In this document: one piece after another, positions 35,977-45,906 of the stretch
Position numbering within the stretch: the stretch's first letter is position 1
Layout: every line of letters begins with the position of its first letter
DNA from: an uncultured Collinsella sp.
GTDB lineage: Bacteria; Actinomycetota; Coriobacteriia; Coriobacteriales; Coriobacteriaceae
Direction of reading: 5' to 3'
Length of the DNA: 64,000 bases
NCBI GenBank assembly: GCA_902470765.1
Contig: CABRHW010000003.1
Location: 1 to 64,000, forward strand
Program-made: the position numbers and the translations under genes
Notes under the pieces: generated by a model
What the model saw: the letters and a program-made list of their open reading frames with translations, nothing else
Told to the model about the DNA's origin: nothing
Databases searched by the model: none

Positions 35977-36858
35977 ATGCAAAAGTTGCTAGAACTCAAA
36001 GGTGTATCGCGCCGCGTGAGCAACCACTTTTCACTGCGCGACGTCACACTCGCCGTGGAGCCCGGCCAGATCGTTGGCTTTGTGGGCGCAAATGGCGCCG
36101 GCAAGACGACGACCATTCGCGCCGCGCTTGGGCTTATAAAGCCCGATGCCGGCGAGGTGCATCTGCTTGGACAGCGCTGCGACGCCAACGCGCCCGACGA
36201 GACGCAGCGCCACCTGCGCTCCCGCATCGGGCTTGTCCTGGACACGTGTCCCTTCCCCTCCACGCTCAAGGTGGGCCAGGTCGAGAAGCTCGTAGGCCCG
36301 GCATACCCCACGTGGAGCTGCGAAACGTTCGCCGGATTCATCGACCGATTTGGCCTCGATCCCAAGACGAAGGTCAAGGACCTCTCCCGCGGCATGGGCA
36401 TGAAGCTGCAGCTCGCCTGTGCGCTCAGCCACAATGCCAAGCTGCTCGTTTTGGACGAAGCCACCGCGGGCCTCGATCCCATGGCGCGCGAGGAACTGCT
36501 CGACGAGTTGCTTGCCTTTGTCGCCGACGGCCAGCACAGCGTGCTGCTCTCGAGCCACATTACATCCGACCTCGATCGCACTGCCGACCGCGTCATCTGC
36601 ATCGATAACGGCTCGATTGTGTTTGACCTGCCGCGCGAGGAAATTACCGACCGAGCCGGCATCGCCCACTGCACCCAAGCACAGGCGTCCGAGCTCATGG
36701 CTTGCGTCGAAGGCGCCCGTGCCGCCCACCACGCCTATAGCGTGGACGTGCTCGTGCCCAACCGTCGCGATACGCTCGAGGCCTTTCCCGAGATTCCCTG
36801 CGATCGGGCAACCATTGATGACTATCTGCGCCTCATGCTGAAAGGGGCTTCGAAATGA
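35977..36858 (+). CDS. ABC transporter ATP-binding protein
   Basis: A 293-residue ABC ATPase: Walker A VGANGAGKTTT, Q-loop region GLVLDTC, signature LSRGMGMKLQ (a variant of LSGGQ), Walker B LLVLDEATAGLDP and the switch His in LLSSHI. The architecture matches ATPases of ABC-2 exporters paired with GntR/YtrA regulators. It overlaps the permease gene by four bases (ATGA). The cargo is unknown; related systems serve bacitracin/cell-wall stress or lantibiotic immunity. Confidence 0.87.
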   Translation: MQKLLELKGVSRRVSNHFSLRDVTLAVEPGQIVGFVGANGAGKTTTIRAALGLIKPDAGEVHLLGQRCDANAPDETQRHLRSRIGLVLDTCPFPSTLKVGQVEKLVGPAYPTWSCETFAGFIDRFGLDPKTKVKDLSRGMGMKLQLACALSHNAKLLVLDEATAGLDPMAREELLDELLAFVADGQHSVLLSSHITSDLDRTADRVICIDNGSIVFDLPREEITDRAGIAHCTQAQASELMACVEGARAAHHAYSVDVLVPNRRDTLEAFPEIPCDRATIDDYLRLMLKGASK

Positions 36859-37553
36859 AACGCGCCTTTATGTCCGATCTCGCCATCGTCCGCACGCTTG
36901 TCCCGAGCATCGCGGGCGTCGGCCTGTTCATATTCGTCGTATTGACCCTTGCCAACGCGACAGACGGCGATTCCGGCATGAGCGCCGGCGCCTGTGCGGC
37001 CAGCGCAATGTCGCCCATCATAATCAGGAACTCGCTAGCTGGCTACGATAACCAAAACGGCTGGGAGCGTTATCGAGCAACGTTGCCCTTCTCGCGCAAA
37101 GACATTATTTGCGCACGCTACCTGTGCATCGTTATCTTCTCGGTCGTCATGGCGTGCGCGGCTACGCTTCTGAACATCCTCGCCCTTCCGCTCTTCGACC
37201 CCATGGGCATCCCTTCGACATGCCAGACGATCTTTGAAATCGCAACCGCCTCGGCGGCATCGATGCTCATCTCCCTCATGATGGTATTCTTGACACAGCC
37301 GCTGTTCTTCCGATTTGGACACATGGAGGCGCTGCGCCTATCCCTTGGCCTGTTTGCCCTGTTTGGCTGCGGCACCATGGCAATGCTGAGTTCCTCCAAC
37401 CCCATCAGCAACTGGCTCATGTCGATTGCCGGAGCGAATCCCGATCCCGCCGTTCTTGGCTGTCTGTGTGCAGGAATTGCCGTACTGGCGCTCGCGCTAT
37501 GTGCAATCAGCTGCACCGTCAGCACCAAGGTTTATCGAGTACGCGATTTGTAG
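36855..37553 (+). CDS. ABC-2-type transporter permease
   Basis: A 232-residue membrane protein with about six predicted helices. The N-terminus and YDNQNGWERYRATLPFSRKDII are typical of ABC-2 permeases, in which this short loop precedes the second helix. It overlaps the ATPase gene by ATGA and ends the GntR/ABC operon, so the two subunits should form one exporter. Confidence 0.82.
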   Translation: MKRAFMSDLAIVRTLVPSIAGVGLFIFVVLTLANATDGDSGMSAGACAASAMSPIIIRNSLAGYDNQNGWERYRATLPFSRKDIICARYLCIVIFSVVMACAATLLNILALPLFDPMGIPSTCQTIFEIATASAASMLISLMMVFLTQPLFFRFGHMEALRLSLGLFALFGCGTMAMLSSSNPISNWLMSIAGANPDPAVLGCLCAGIAVLALALCAISCTVSTKVYRVRDL

Positions 37554-37648
37554 CCATACGAAACTTGACCCACGTAGGCCACAATCGGTCGCAATCGCCC
37601 ATCCGCAAATCCATGGCAAACGGCATGTCCCCGGCGTGCGCCACCGTA

Positions 37649-38947
37649 CTACTTGCGCAGCGGTTTGGGCAGCGGAATGCCTGCCGCAATGACGGCGGCG
37701 ATGATCATGCAGACGATACCCTTGAGCGGGAAGCACATGAGCAGCAGGCCCACGACCATGACGGGCTGACGCATGACGGCGCCCATCGTCGAGGCGGTGC
37801 AGACGGCGACGCAAAAGACCGGATCTGCGCCGGTGAGGATGGCAAGGCCATAGCCCAGGCTCACACCCGAGAAGATAACCGGGAAGAAGTGGCCGCCGCG
37901 CCAACCAAGGTTGATGAGGGCGGGTGTCAGCATGGCCTTAACAAGACCGGTCGCGATAAGCACGCCAGCGGGAATGGTCAGATAGGTTTCCATGAGCACA
38001 TCGGCCTGGGTCTCGCCGGCAAACATGGTGTAGGGCAGGACCGTGCCACAGATGGCGAGCGCCAGGCCGGCCAGCATGGCCTTGACGACCGGGCGCTCCC
38101 CTATTGCATGGGACAGTGTCTCGCTTGCATGCTCAGAGACAAAGTACAGCCAACCGCATACGGTGCCGACCAACGCCAGCGGAATGAGCCAGACAAGTTC
38201 CAGGTTACCCACCTGGGCGGCCTCGAACCTGGGCATGCCCATGCCGCCGCCCATAAGCTGGCCGAGCAGCAGATAGGTGCCCAGACCGCCGGCAATCGCG
38301 ATGCCGTAGACCACGGTCTTTTGCGCCTTGGGCAGCTTGATGGTGATCTCATCGGACGCGGAGTCCTCGCCAGCGCCCTGGCCGTCGGCGCTACCGGCGA
38401 GCGGCGCCACAAAGCCAAACACGGGCGCGGTAAAGAGCGCCGTCAGGGCAGCCTGGGTGCCCAGCAGCGTGAGCTCCCTAAACTCGGCGCCAAAGCGACG
38501 CATGCGGTCGCCGACCCAGCTGCACAGACCCGCGATAACTCCGGTCAGGCCGGCCTCCGGTCCAATACTTCCGCCAAACAGCAGCGGCAGCAATGCCGCA
38601 AGCGAAAGCTTGCCGAGGTTGTCGTACGGGTAGCGACCGTCTTGTTTAACCTTGGCCATCACCTGGTTGAGGTCATCGGTCTTGGTGCCCGTAATCTTTT
38701 CGTACAGACCGATCAGCAGGCCGCCCAGCAAGCAGACAAAAAACGGGTACGGCAGAAAACCGAACGGGCCGCTCGCGAGTTCAGGCGAAGCGACGCCCAG
38801 CGCGTGCGGAATCTCGGTCCATAGATAGTCGACACCGTGCTCCATCGCAAAAAAGAACAGCCAGACCGCGGCGCCTGCGAACGCACCGGTCACGGCAACG
38901 CTAACTAAAAACAGCGCACGGTTTTTGGGTTTTGCAAGACTATCCAT
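37649..38947 (-). CDS. ClC-family chloride channel/antiporter-like protein
   Basis: A 432-residue polytopic protein. The CLC selectivity motif appears as GGSIGPEAGLTGV in place of the usual GREGP, and a late motif region (GWRGGHFFPVIFSG) with the CLC-type G-x-F-x-P core. It resembles the YfeO subgroup of putative ion channels. With E in GPEAGL kept, proton-coupled transport is possible, but ion choice (chloride or fluoride) cannot be told. GGGAGG precedes ATG. Confidence 0.82.
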   Translation of the reverse strand: MDSLAKPKNRALFLVSVAVTGAFAGAAVWLFFFAMEHGVDYLWTEIPHALGVASPELASGPFGFLPYPFFVCLLGGLLIGLYEKITGTKTDDLNQVMAKVKQDGRYPYDNLGKLSLAALLPLLFGGSIGPEAGLTGVIAGLCSWVGDRMRRFGAEFRELTLLGTQAALTALFTAPVFGFVAPLAGSADGQGAGEDSASDEITIKLPKAQKTVVYGIAIAGGLGTYLLLGQLMGGGMGMPRFEAAQVGNLELVWLIPLALVGTVCGWLYFVSEHASETLSHAIGERPVVKAMLAGLALAICGTVLPYTMFAGETQADVLMETYLTIPAGVLIATGLVKAMLTPALINLGWRGGHFFPVIFSGVSLGYGLAILTGADPVFCVAVCTASTMGAVMRQPVMVVGLLLMCFPLKGIVCMIIAAVIAAGIPLPKPLRK

Positions 38948-39072
38948 CGGGACCTCCCGTGGTCAAATTCGGCAAAGATACGTTTTATTGTAGAGCGAGC
39001 GTTACCCGAACGAGCCAACCGTCTGCGCCGCAAACGGCACCATTGGGAGTCATAGTGGGGCAGGCTCAAGAC

Positions 39073-39606
39073 TTATCCGTTGATAATCGAGGCAATCTCG
39101 CGCAAATCGTCGGCAAAGTAGATGCCGTGCTGGCGCCTCGGGCTCGAAAGCCCTTTATCAATCATGTGCTCGAGCAACGCCTTAAGATCGTTGTAGTAGC
39201 CCCCAAGGTTGTACAGAATGCACGGCGCATCGAGATGCCCCAACGACACGGCGGACATGACCTCGGCAATCTCCTCGAGCGTACCCGTCCCACCGGGAAA
39301 GGCGATGAACGCGTCACCGAGCTCAATCATCTTGGCCTTGCGTTCGGCCATGTCACTCGTCACGATGAGGTCGTCGATACCGTCATGTTGAAACTCGGCC
39401 TCGATAAAAAAGCTCGGTTCAACACCCGTCACGTATCCACCTGCCTCGAGTACGCTATCGGCGAGCGCACCCATCAGACCCGACTTGGACCCGCCGTATA
39501 CCAACGCGTGTCCGTTAGCGCCAATCCAGTCGCCCAGCTCCTGCACCGCGGGCAGAAACGCCGGGTCATTGCCGACGCTGGCACCCAGGTATACCGTGAT
39601 ATTCAT
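39073..39606 (-). CDS. LOG-family protein (cytokinin riboside 5'-monophosphate phosphoribohydrolase-like)
   Basis: A 177-residue Rossmann-like protein with the LOG hallmarks: VYGGSKSGLMGALAD, then the phosphate loop FPGGTGTLEEI, both with the catalytic Arg/Glu context. Such proteins cleave nucleoside monophosphates into base and ribose 5-phosphate. Family proteins in bacteria (YvdD, PpnN-like short form) may serve nucleotide catabolism. It is 36 bp upstream of no cotranscribed partner except the K+ channel gene, which lies just upstream on the same strand. Confidence 0.87.
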   Translation of the reverse strand: MNITVYLGASVGNDPAFLPAVQELGDWIGANGHALVYGGSKSGLMGALADSVLEAGGYVTGVEPSFFIEAEFQHDGIDDLIVTSDMAERKAKMIELGDAFIAFPGGTGTLEEIAEVMSAVSLGHLDAPCILYNLGGYYNDLKALLEHMIDKGLSSPRRQHGIYFADDLREIASIING

Positions 39607-39642
39607 ATTCAGTCCCCCTCGTCGTGACGCGCGGCGCCCGTT

Positions 39643-40068
39643 CTAGCGTTGGCGTCGGCGATATTCGCGCACACGGCGCGATAGGTCGGCAAGCTCGTCA
39701 CGATCGAGCTCTTCCAAATGCTCCAGATCATCCATAAAGCGCGCCATGGTGTCCTTTTGGCGCATCTTGATGAGCGTGTTGCAGTAGTTCACCGCCACGC
39801 CCGTGAGCATGGCGATGTAGAAGATGCTGATGACGCTCAAAACGACGGTGATAGCGCGGGCAACCGGCGTCTCGGCCGGGATATCACCGAAGCCGATCGT
39901 CGATACGGTCTCAAAGCTAAACCAGAGGCCGTCGCCAAACGTAAGGGTCGTGGGCTCGGACAGCCAGACGGCCGTCGAGCACAGCAGATAGAAGACGAGA
40001 AACAGGCCCGTGATGCGCGCAAAGCCAGCCTGGCGCAACACGTCGGCAAGCGTCCTCAACTTGTTCAT
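39643..40068 (-). CDS. Two-helix potassium channel protein
   Basis: A 141-residue protein with two membrane helices around a pore loop TVSTIGFGD (residues 54-62), which is the K+ selectivity filter. No RCK/TrkA or voltage-sensor domain is present; the C-terminal part is a charged helix (LEHLEELDRDELADLSRR) that may tetramerise. AAAGGGG precedes the start MNKLRT; a longer in-frame extension exists without a site. The LOG gene follows on the same strand. Confidence 0.85.
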   Translation of the reverse strand: MNKLRTLADVLRQAGFARITGLFLVFYLLCSTAVWLSEPTTLTFGDGLWFSFETVSTIGFGDIPAETPVARAITVVLSVISIFYIAMLTGVAVNYCNTLIKMRQKDTMARFMDDLEHLEELDRDELADLSRRVREYRRRQR

Positions 40069-40140
40069 CGCGACCCCTTTTCCCAGACGCCCAATCACAT
40101 TCGCTCGGTATTGTCCCACGCCTCCCCCGCAAACGGAACT

Positions 40141-40194
40141 AGTCATTGGGGACGTTCTTAAACGACTAGTCAGTTAAGAACGTCCCCAATGACT
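40141..40194. repeat. Perfect 20-bp inverted repeat (AGTCATTGGGGACGTTCTTA)
   Basis: AGTCATTGGGGACGTTCTTA (40141-40160) and its exact reverse complement (40175-40194) surround AACGACTAGTCAGT. A decayed relative lies at 48228-48281. It sits between the divergent K+ channel and sensor kinase genes. Confidence 0.82.
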
Positions 40195-40281
40195 ACCTAA
40201 CCGTTTAGCGGTGCGGCGGCTGAATGGGCAGGCTGAGCTGGTATCCTTATGCGAAACTGTCTCAACTCGATAGGATTTCAT

Positions 40282-41115
40282 GTGAAACCTTCCGCTGTCT
40301 TTCGCTTGGCTCTATATCGCACCCTGGCCGTCGCGCTTGCCGCGCTCGCCATACTGAGCGCCGTCATGCCCGCCCCCGCCTTTGCCGCCGACTCCGACCA
40401 GCAGGTCAAGACGGTCCGCGTTGGCTGGCTCGTCAACAACAAAGGCTTCCAGGAAGGCATGCCGGGCGAGCGACTCTCGGGGTGGGGCTACGAGTACCTC
40501 CAGACCCTCTCGTATTACACAAAGGGCTGGCAATACGAATACGTTAGCGGCACCTTCTCCGAGCTTATGGACATGCTCGCAGCAGGCGAAATCGACCTCA
40601 TGCCCAACATCTCGTATTCGGCAGAACGCGAGCAGAAGCTGCTCTTTTCCTCGAACCCCGAGGGCACCGAGCGCTACTACATCTACGCCAGGCCCGACCG
40701 CGACGATCTGGCCAAGGGTGACCCCCAGGCGCTCCAAGGCCTCACCATCGGCTGCAACTCTGGCGTTATGCAAACTATCGTCGGCCAGCAGTGGCTCGCC
40801 GACGAAGGCGTCACCTGCACCTATAAAGAAATCGACACCGGCAGTGCCCTCTTTGAGGCGCTTGCAGACGGCGAGGTCGACGCCGTCATCATGAACGATA
40901 CCATTTCGTCGCCCGATGCGTCACCCATGTTCTACGTAGGCTCGAGCGACTACTATTTTGCCGTTCCCAAAAGCCGCCCCGATCTGATGAACGACATCAA
41001 CGCCGCCATGACGACCATCGCCCGCGATAACCCGCGCTATAACGAGGAAGTCAAATCGAGTTACTCGACCCAAAACAGTGGCTCGTCATCGCTCACCGGC
41101 CCCGAGACCACCTGA
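40282..41115 (+). pseudogene. N-terminal part of a split hybrid sensor kinase: signal peptide and first solute-binding domain
   Basis: A 277-residue product: a clear signal peptide (hydrophobic core then APAFAADS) and a complete SBP_bac_3-type domain (VRVGWLVNNKGFQEG, then ADGEVDAVIMND). The frame ends at TGA 41113-41115 and continues unbroken to 43086 without shift, giving a second SBP domain, one membrane helix, HisKA, HATPase and receiver domains. Thus one base change probably split an EvgS/BvgS-like kinase of ~934 residues. GTG 40282 follows AGGA at 6 bp; ATG 40249 has no site. As it stands it would be a secreted binding protein only, unless the UGA is read through. Confidence 0.75.
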
Positions 41116-43086
41116 CTCAAAGCAAACGGCAATACCATCACGCTCGGCTATCTTAAAAACCAACTTCCCTACTGCACGCAAAATGACGACGGCGAGATGG
41201 AAGGATCGCTCGCCTCGCTTGCAACGACGTTGCACGACAAGTTTGGTATTACGGTCAAAACAATCGCACTCTCGAACAACAGGCAAATGATCAAAGCCCT
41301 TTCCAACGGAACCATCGATGTCGCCCTGCCATTGTTTCGCGACTACTGGCTCGCCGAGCAGACAGGGGTCATCCAGTCAAACTCGATGGGAACGGTTTCG
41401 CTGACCGCCATTCACAGTGGCAAAAACCTGAACAGCGACCTTAAGAACATCGCTTGTACAAAGAGCACAATCGTTAACCGTTTTGAGCTCGAAAGTCTCT
41501 TCCCGAACGCAACAGTAACCGAGTACTCGAATGACGGCGAGGTGCTCAAAGCCCTCAATGAGGGGAAGGCACGTTGCATCATTGTCCCCAGCACGCGCCT
41601 GGAAACTCTCCGCGACACCTACGACATCGAGGATTTCGAAACACAGGAACTCACCAACACGGCGCAGCTATCGTGTTTAATTTCGCGCGGCAAGCCCGAG
41701 CTGCTGGGAATCATCAATAAGGGCATCGTCAATGCAGGTGAATCGCTCTCTGCAAACAGCTATTTCCCCACATCGTACTCGGCGCAAGAATCGGACACGT
41801 TCCAGTTTTTCTATCGCAACCGCACCGCCATTGCGACTGTTATCATCTGCATCTTGCTCACCAGCATCGCCATCCTTGTCTGGTCGCTTTACCGCGCACA
41901 GGAGGAACGGCAGAAAGCTGATGCCGCCAACACCGCCAAAACCGCTTTCCTCACGCGCATGAGCCACGACATCCGCACGCCGCTCAACGGCATCCTGGGC
42001 CTTATCGAAATTGAGGAATTGAGAGAAGGCGACATGCAGGTCGCCCGCGAAAGCCGCGCCAAGGCGCGCGTTGCCGCCAATCACCTGCTGTCACTGATTA
42101 ACGACATCCTCGAGATGGGCAGGATCGAGGAGTGCAAAGTGACGCTCGAGCACGAATCATTCAACCTTAAAGAGCTGTGCGACAATGCGCTCGTACTGTG
42201 CAAGCTCCGCGCATCGGACCGCGGCATAACCATGCTCGACACCAGCGAGCCCTACGCTGTCGATCAATATATGATCGGCAGCCCCACCCATATTCGGCAG
42301 ATCCTTGTCAACCTGCTCGACAACAGCATCAAGTACAACAAGCACGGAGGCACCGTCACGTTCTCATCGACCATCAAACCGGTCGACGACGAGCACGCCG
42401 TGTTTTGCTTTAGCGTCTCGGATACCGGCATTGGTATGACGCCCGAGTTTTTGACGCACATTTACGAGCCGTTTGCCCAGGAAGGCGACGATGCGCGCAG
42501 CAAGTTCCAAGGAACCGGCATTGGCATGTCTATCGTCAAATCGCTCATCGATATGATGGGCGGCACGATTGAGATTTCGAGTGAGGTTGGCGCGGGAAGC
42601 ACGTTCAACGTCCAGATACCGCTCGATATCGACAAGAACCCTCAGGCGAAAGAACGTGCGTCCAAGCAAGCATACAGTTGCTCGCTTGCCGGCATGAACG
42701 TCCTTTTGGCAGAAGACAACGAGCTCAATGCCGAAATTGCCCAGGCTCTACTCGAAAGCGAAGGCATCGTCGTAACGCGCGCCGCCGACGGCAACAAAGC
42801 AGTCGACCTATACGTTAGTCGTCCCGCCGGCAGCTTCGATGCGATCCTGATGGACATCATGATGCCGGGCATGGATGGCTACGAGGCAACCCGCGCGATT
42901 CGTCTGAGCGAAAAGGCCGATGCAGCCGACATCCCCATCATCGCGCTCACTGCCAACGCCTTCAACGAGGACGCCAAGGCGGCACACGATGCCGGTATGA
43001 ACGCCCATCTGCCCAAACCGCTCGACTTTAACAAGCTCAAAAACATACTCGCCCGCATCAAGAAATACGGATCCGTTTCGCTATAG
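41116..43086 (+). pseudogene. C-terminal part of the split hybrid sensor kinase: second solute-binding domain, TM, HisKA, HATPase, receiver
   Basis: The frame is open from the base after TGA 41113-41115; the first ATG in it is 41197, which would remove the start of the second SBP_bac_3 domain and leave no signal peptide. Then come a membrane helix (TAIATVIICILLTSIAILVW), the H-box FLTRMSHDIRTPLNG, N-box NLLDNSIKYN, G-boxes DTGIGM and GTGIGMS, and a receiver domain (LLAEDNELN, DAILMDIMMPGMDG with the phospho-acceptor Asp, LPKPLD). The kinase core is intact, so the lesion looks recent or tolerated. No separate response regulator lies beside it. Confidence 0.75.
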
Positions 43087-43128
43087 TTTGTGCTCAACCA
43101 CCATGCACAGCCAGAAAGGAAGCCAACG

Positions 43129-43608
43129 ATGTTTAGGCCCTTACGTCGAAAGAAACGCGCCATCACTGACGAGGAAGCGCGCGAGTTGCTCGCCACCTGT
43201 AAGCGCGGCGTCTTTGCCGTCAACGGCGATGATGGCTACCCCTATGCCATTCCCGTCAACTACTTCTTTGACGCCGAGCACGACAAGATTTATTTCCATG
43301 GCGCCAAGGCCGGCCACAAGGTCGATTCGCTCAGGCGTGACGATAAAGTCTGCTTTACCGTTTACGGCAACGAGTGGTACAAGGACGGCGACTGGGCTCC
43401 TTACGTCATGAGCACCGTGGTCTTTGGCCGTTGCCGCCTGGTAGATGAAGCGCCTGCGTTTATCGAGGACAAAGTCCGCCAGCTCGCGCTTAAGTACTAC
43501 CCTTCTGCCGAAGAAGTCGAGGAGGAAATCGCCAAAGACATCAAGGGCGTCCAACTCTACGAGATTTCAATTGAGCATCTTTGCGGCAAGCAGATTCAGG
43601 AAAAGTAG
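43129..43608 (+). CDS. Pyridoxamine 5'-phosphate oxidase-fold protein (NimA-like)
   Basis: A 159-residue split-barrel flavoprotein: RAITDEEARELLATCKRGVFAVNGDDGYPYAIPVNYFFD and IYFHGAKAGHKVDSLRRDDKVCFTV (quoted in part: AVNGDDGYPYAIPVNYFF, FHGAKAGHK) match the 5-nitroimidazole reductase (Nim)/PNPOx-like family that binds FMN. Such proteins may reduce nitro groups, but most members have unknown substrates. AAAGGA precedes the ATG; the open frame continues 13 codons upstream without a site. A long hairpin follows the gene. Confidence 0.82.
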   Translation: MFRPLRRKKRAITDEEARELLATCKRGVFAVNGDDGYPYAIPVNYFFDAEHDKIYFHGAKAGHKVDSLRRDDKVCFTVYGNEWYKDGDWAPYVMSTVVFGRCRLVDEAPAFIEDKVRQLALKYYPSAEEVEEEIAKDIKGVQLYEISIEHLCGKQIQEK

Positions 43609-43640
43609 CGAATGCGAAAAACGCGCTCGCTACCCTCTGC

Positions 43641-43683
43641 GCCCCATGCGCCCACGCATTTTGACGGCGTGGGCGCATGGGGC
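43641..43683. terminator. 17-bp perfect hairpin between convergent genes
   Basis: GCCCCATGCGCCCACGC (43641-43657) pairs perfectly with GCGTGGGCGCATGGGGC (43667-43683). It separates the Nim-like gene from the convergent MalY-like gene. There is no T-run, so it may be a factor-dependent terminator or a 3'-end stabiliser. Confidence 0.55.
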
Positions 43684-43704
43684 AGCGCTCGAATCGAGCG
43701 CCCC

Positions 43705-44916
43705 CTATACCCCAAAAACGTAGCGGTCCAGGCGGTCGCACGCCTCCCTTACGCGCGAAAGCGGCAGCGCCAGATTCACGCGAATGTGGCAGGGCCCGTG
43801 GAACGGGCGGCCGTCCTGATACCCCACGCCCACGCGCGCCCCCTCGTCGAGCAGCCACTGAATATCGCGGCCATGCTCGCGGCACCACTCGGTGCAGTCC
43901 AGAAACACCATGTAGGTGCCCTGCGGACGCGAATAGGACACGCCCGCAAAATGCTTGTCCACGTAATTGCAGAAGTAGTCGACGTTGCCCTCGATGACCT
44001 CATTGAGCTCATCGAGCCACTCGTAGCCCTGCTGCTGGTAGGCACCGATAAGCGCATGCATGGAGATGACGTTCATCTCGTTGTAGTGGGTCTTGTCGGA
44101 CACGGCGCACACGCGGTCGCGCAGCGTCTCGTTATAGATGATGTGGTAGCTGCCGACCAGGCCCGCCAGGTTAAACGTCTTGCTGGGCGCGTAGAGGGCA
44201 ACCGTGCGCATGTGGGCGTCCTCGCTCACCGACTGCGTCGGGATATGCTTGTGGCCCGGCAGGATGATATCGGACCAAATCTCATCCGAGATCACCACGC
44301 AATCGTGCTGACGATAGATGTCCATGGCACGTTCGATCTCGTCGCGCTCCCATACGCGGCCGCAGGGATTGTGCGGCGAGCAGAACACGGCGGCATGGAT
44401 ATGGTTTTGTGCGAGCTTGCGCTCCATGTCCTCAAAGTCCATGCGCCACACGCCCTGGTCGTCGAGTTTAAGCGGGCTGTGGACAATGCGATAGCCCGCG
44501 GCCTCGATGGACTTGGTAAAGCCGATGTAGGTGGGACTGTGGACCAGCACCGCATCGCCCGGCTGGACATATGCGCGCAACGTCGACACGACACCGCCCA
44601 GTACGCCGTTTTCGTAGCCGATCTGCTCAGGGAGCAGGCCTTCGACGCCATTACGGCGGGTCTGCCATTCGATGATGCGGTCGAAGTACTCGTCACGCGG
44701 ATTGAAATAGCCAAACATGGGATGCTGGGCGCGCTGAATGATGTGTTCCTGAACCGTGGGCACCGTGGCAAAATTCATATCCGCCACCCACATGGGGATG
44801 CGGTCGAAGCCCTCGTCGGGTGCGTTCGGAGCCATGCCGGGGATCTCGCCCCAGGAGTCAACGGCGATGGCGTCCATACCGTGGCGGTCGATAAGCGAGG
44901 TAAAGTCGTATTTCAT
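43705..44916 (-). CDS. PLP-dependent cystathionine beta-lyase/aminotransferase, MalY/PatB type
   Basis: A 403-residue fold-type I PLP enzyme. MWVADMNFATVPTVQEHI near residue 42, the YENGVLGGV cofactor region, PHNPCGRVW, SDEIWSDI and the Schiff-base Lys in APSKTFNLAG match MalY/PatB. It should cleave C-S bonds of cystathionine or cysteine conjugates, giving homocysteine or H2S, pyruvate and ammonia. The ribosome binding site is GGGAG. The MetE-like enzyme at 3 kb could use the homocysteine, but no direct link is shown. Confidence 0.87.
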   Translation of the reverse strand: MKYDFTSLIDRHGMDAIAVDSWGEIPGMAPNAPDEGFDRIPMWVADMNFATVPTVQEHIIQRAQHPMFGYFNPRDEYFDRIIEWQTRRNGVEGLLPEQIGYENGVLGGVVSTLRAYVQPGDAVLVHSPTYIGFTKSIEAAGYRIVHSPLKLDDQGVWRMDFEDMERKLAQNHIHAAVFCSPHNPCGRVWERDEIERAMDIYRQHDCVVISDEIWSDIILPGHKHIPTQSVSEDAHMRTVALYAPSKTFNLAGLVGSYHIIYNETLRDRVCAVSDKTHYNEMNVISMHALIGAYQQQGYEWLDELNEVIEGNVDYFCNYVDKHFAGVSYSRPQGTYMVFLDCTEWCREHGRDIQWLLDEGARVGVGYQDGRPFHGPCHIRVNLALPLSRVREACDRLDRYVFGV

Positions 44917-45028
44917 GCTGAGCTCCCGTGCAAAGCGGATTGTTTCGGTAGGCGTTATTGTCCACCAGCGTGGGCGGTTTTGGGGCGGAGTTTGGCGCTT
45001 AATTTGACGGGTGCGGACGAATGGCTGG

Positions 45029-45775
45029 TTAGTCTCGCGCGTCGTTGATGGCGGTTATCGTCAACCTGGTTCCGTCGACCGTAAACGATATGTCAAGCCC
45101 AGCGTAAGCCAAATGGTAAACGCGGTTTGGCTCGTGTTTGCTGCCCGCACGGCGCGGATCTTGGCGGAGCACCTCGATCAAGCCGGGGAGCTTTGTGTCC
45201 GGGACCATGTCCCGCAGCGCTTGCGGGAGCTCGACATCGAGCTCTTGCCATGGCGCGTCCTCAATCCAGCCGCCCGTCGCATCCGGGTGACAGTCCGCAA
45301 ACGGAATGTAAGGCTTAATGTCGTAGATGGGCGTACCGTCGCGCAGGTCGGCCCCCAGCACATGGATGATGGGACCATCGTCGGTGAGCTCGACACGATC
45401 AAGCTTGACGCAGGTGAGCCCGATGGGATTAGGGCGAAACGGACTGCGCGTGGCAAACACGCCCACGCGTTCGGCTCCACCCAGACGCGGCGGGCGCACG
45501 GTTTTCGACCATTTTGCGTTGGTGCCGGACCTGTCCTGCGTTTTGGCATCGGCGGCTATGTCTTTAGCCGTGCCGCCGGGCGTTCCGTTTTCGAAGCACC
45601 ACAGCAGCCATAGGTGAGAGAAGGAGTCCAGACCCTCAACTGCAGCGTTGGAGGCAAATTCCGGCTCAAAGACGATGCGTCCCTGCAGATGGGGCGCCAA
45701 AAAGCTGTTGCGTGGGATGCCGAACTTCTGCGGCAGGTCGGTATGTATGTGTGCAATAGGTTCCATGCCGGTCAT
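45029..45775 (-). CDS. TrmO (TsaA)-family tRNA-modifying methyltransferase
   Basis: A 248-residue protein with the TsaA/TrmO beta-barrel hallmarks: EPIAHIHTDLPQKFGIPRNS, GLDSFSHLWLLWCF, then GVFATRSPFRPNPIGLTCV and DLRDGTPIYDIKPYIPF. E. coli TrmO adds the N6-methyl group of m6t6A37 in tRNA-Thr. An insert before GVFATRS is slightly longer than in TrmO of E. coli. No clear ribosome binding site precedes either ATG (45775 or 45766), so the start is uncertain by three codons. Confidence 0.85.
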   Translation of the reverse strand: MTGMEPIAHIHTDLPQKFGIPRNSFLAPHLQGRIVFEPEFASNAAVEGLDSFSHLWLLWCFENGTPGGTAKDIAADAKTQDRSGTNAKWSKTVRPPRLGGAERVGVFATRSPFRPNPIGLTCVKLDRVELTDDGPIIHVLGADLRDGTPIYDIKPYIPFADCHPDATGGWIEDAPWQELDVELPQALRDMVPDTKLPGLIEVLRQDPRRAGSKHEPNRVYHLAYAGLDISFTVDGTRLTITAINDARD

Positions 45776-45906
45776 TGTACGGCATGGAGGCGTGGGGTGT
45801 TGCGCGCAATTCTTCGCCGCGGTCCCCGTCGCGCAACCAACGGTTGCTTGGAAGGGTGCCGGCCGCCGCGTATGCTTAAAGCAACAAACAGCAGAAAGGA
45901 GCCGTC

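Noticed and set aside
41113..41115. Selenocysteine reading of the in-frame UGA
   Set aside because: The codon lies in a Ser/Thr/Pro linker between two binding domains, not in a redox site, and no convincing SECIS-like stem was seen just after it.
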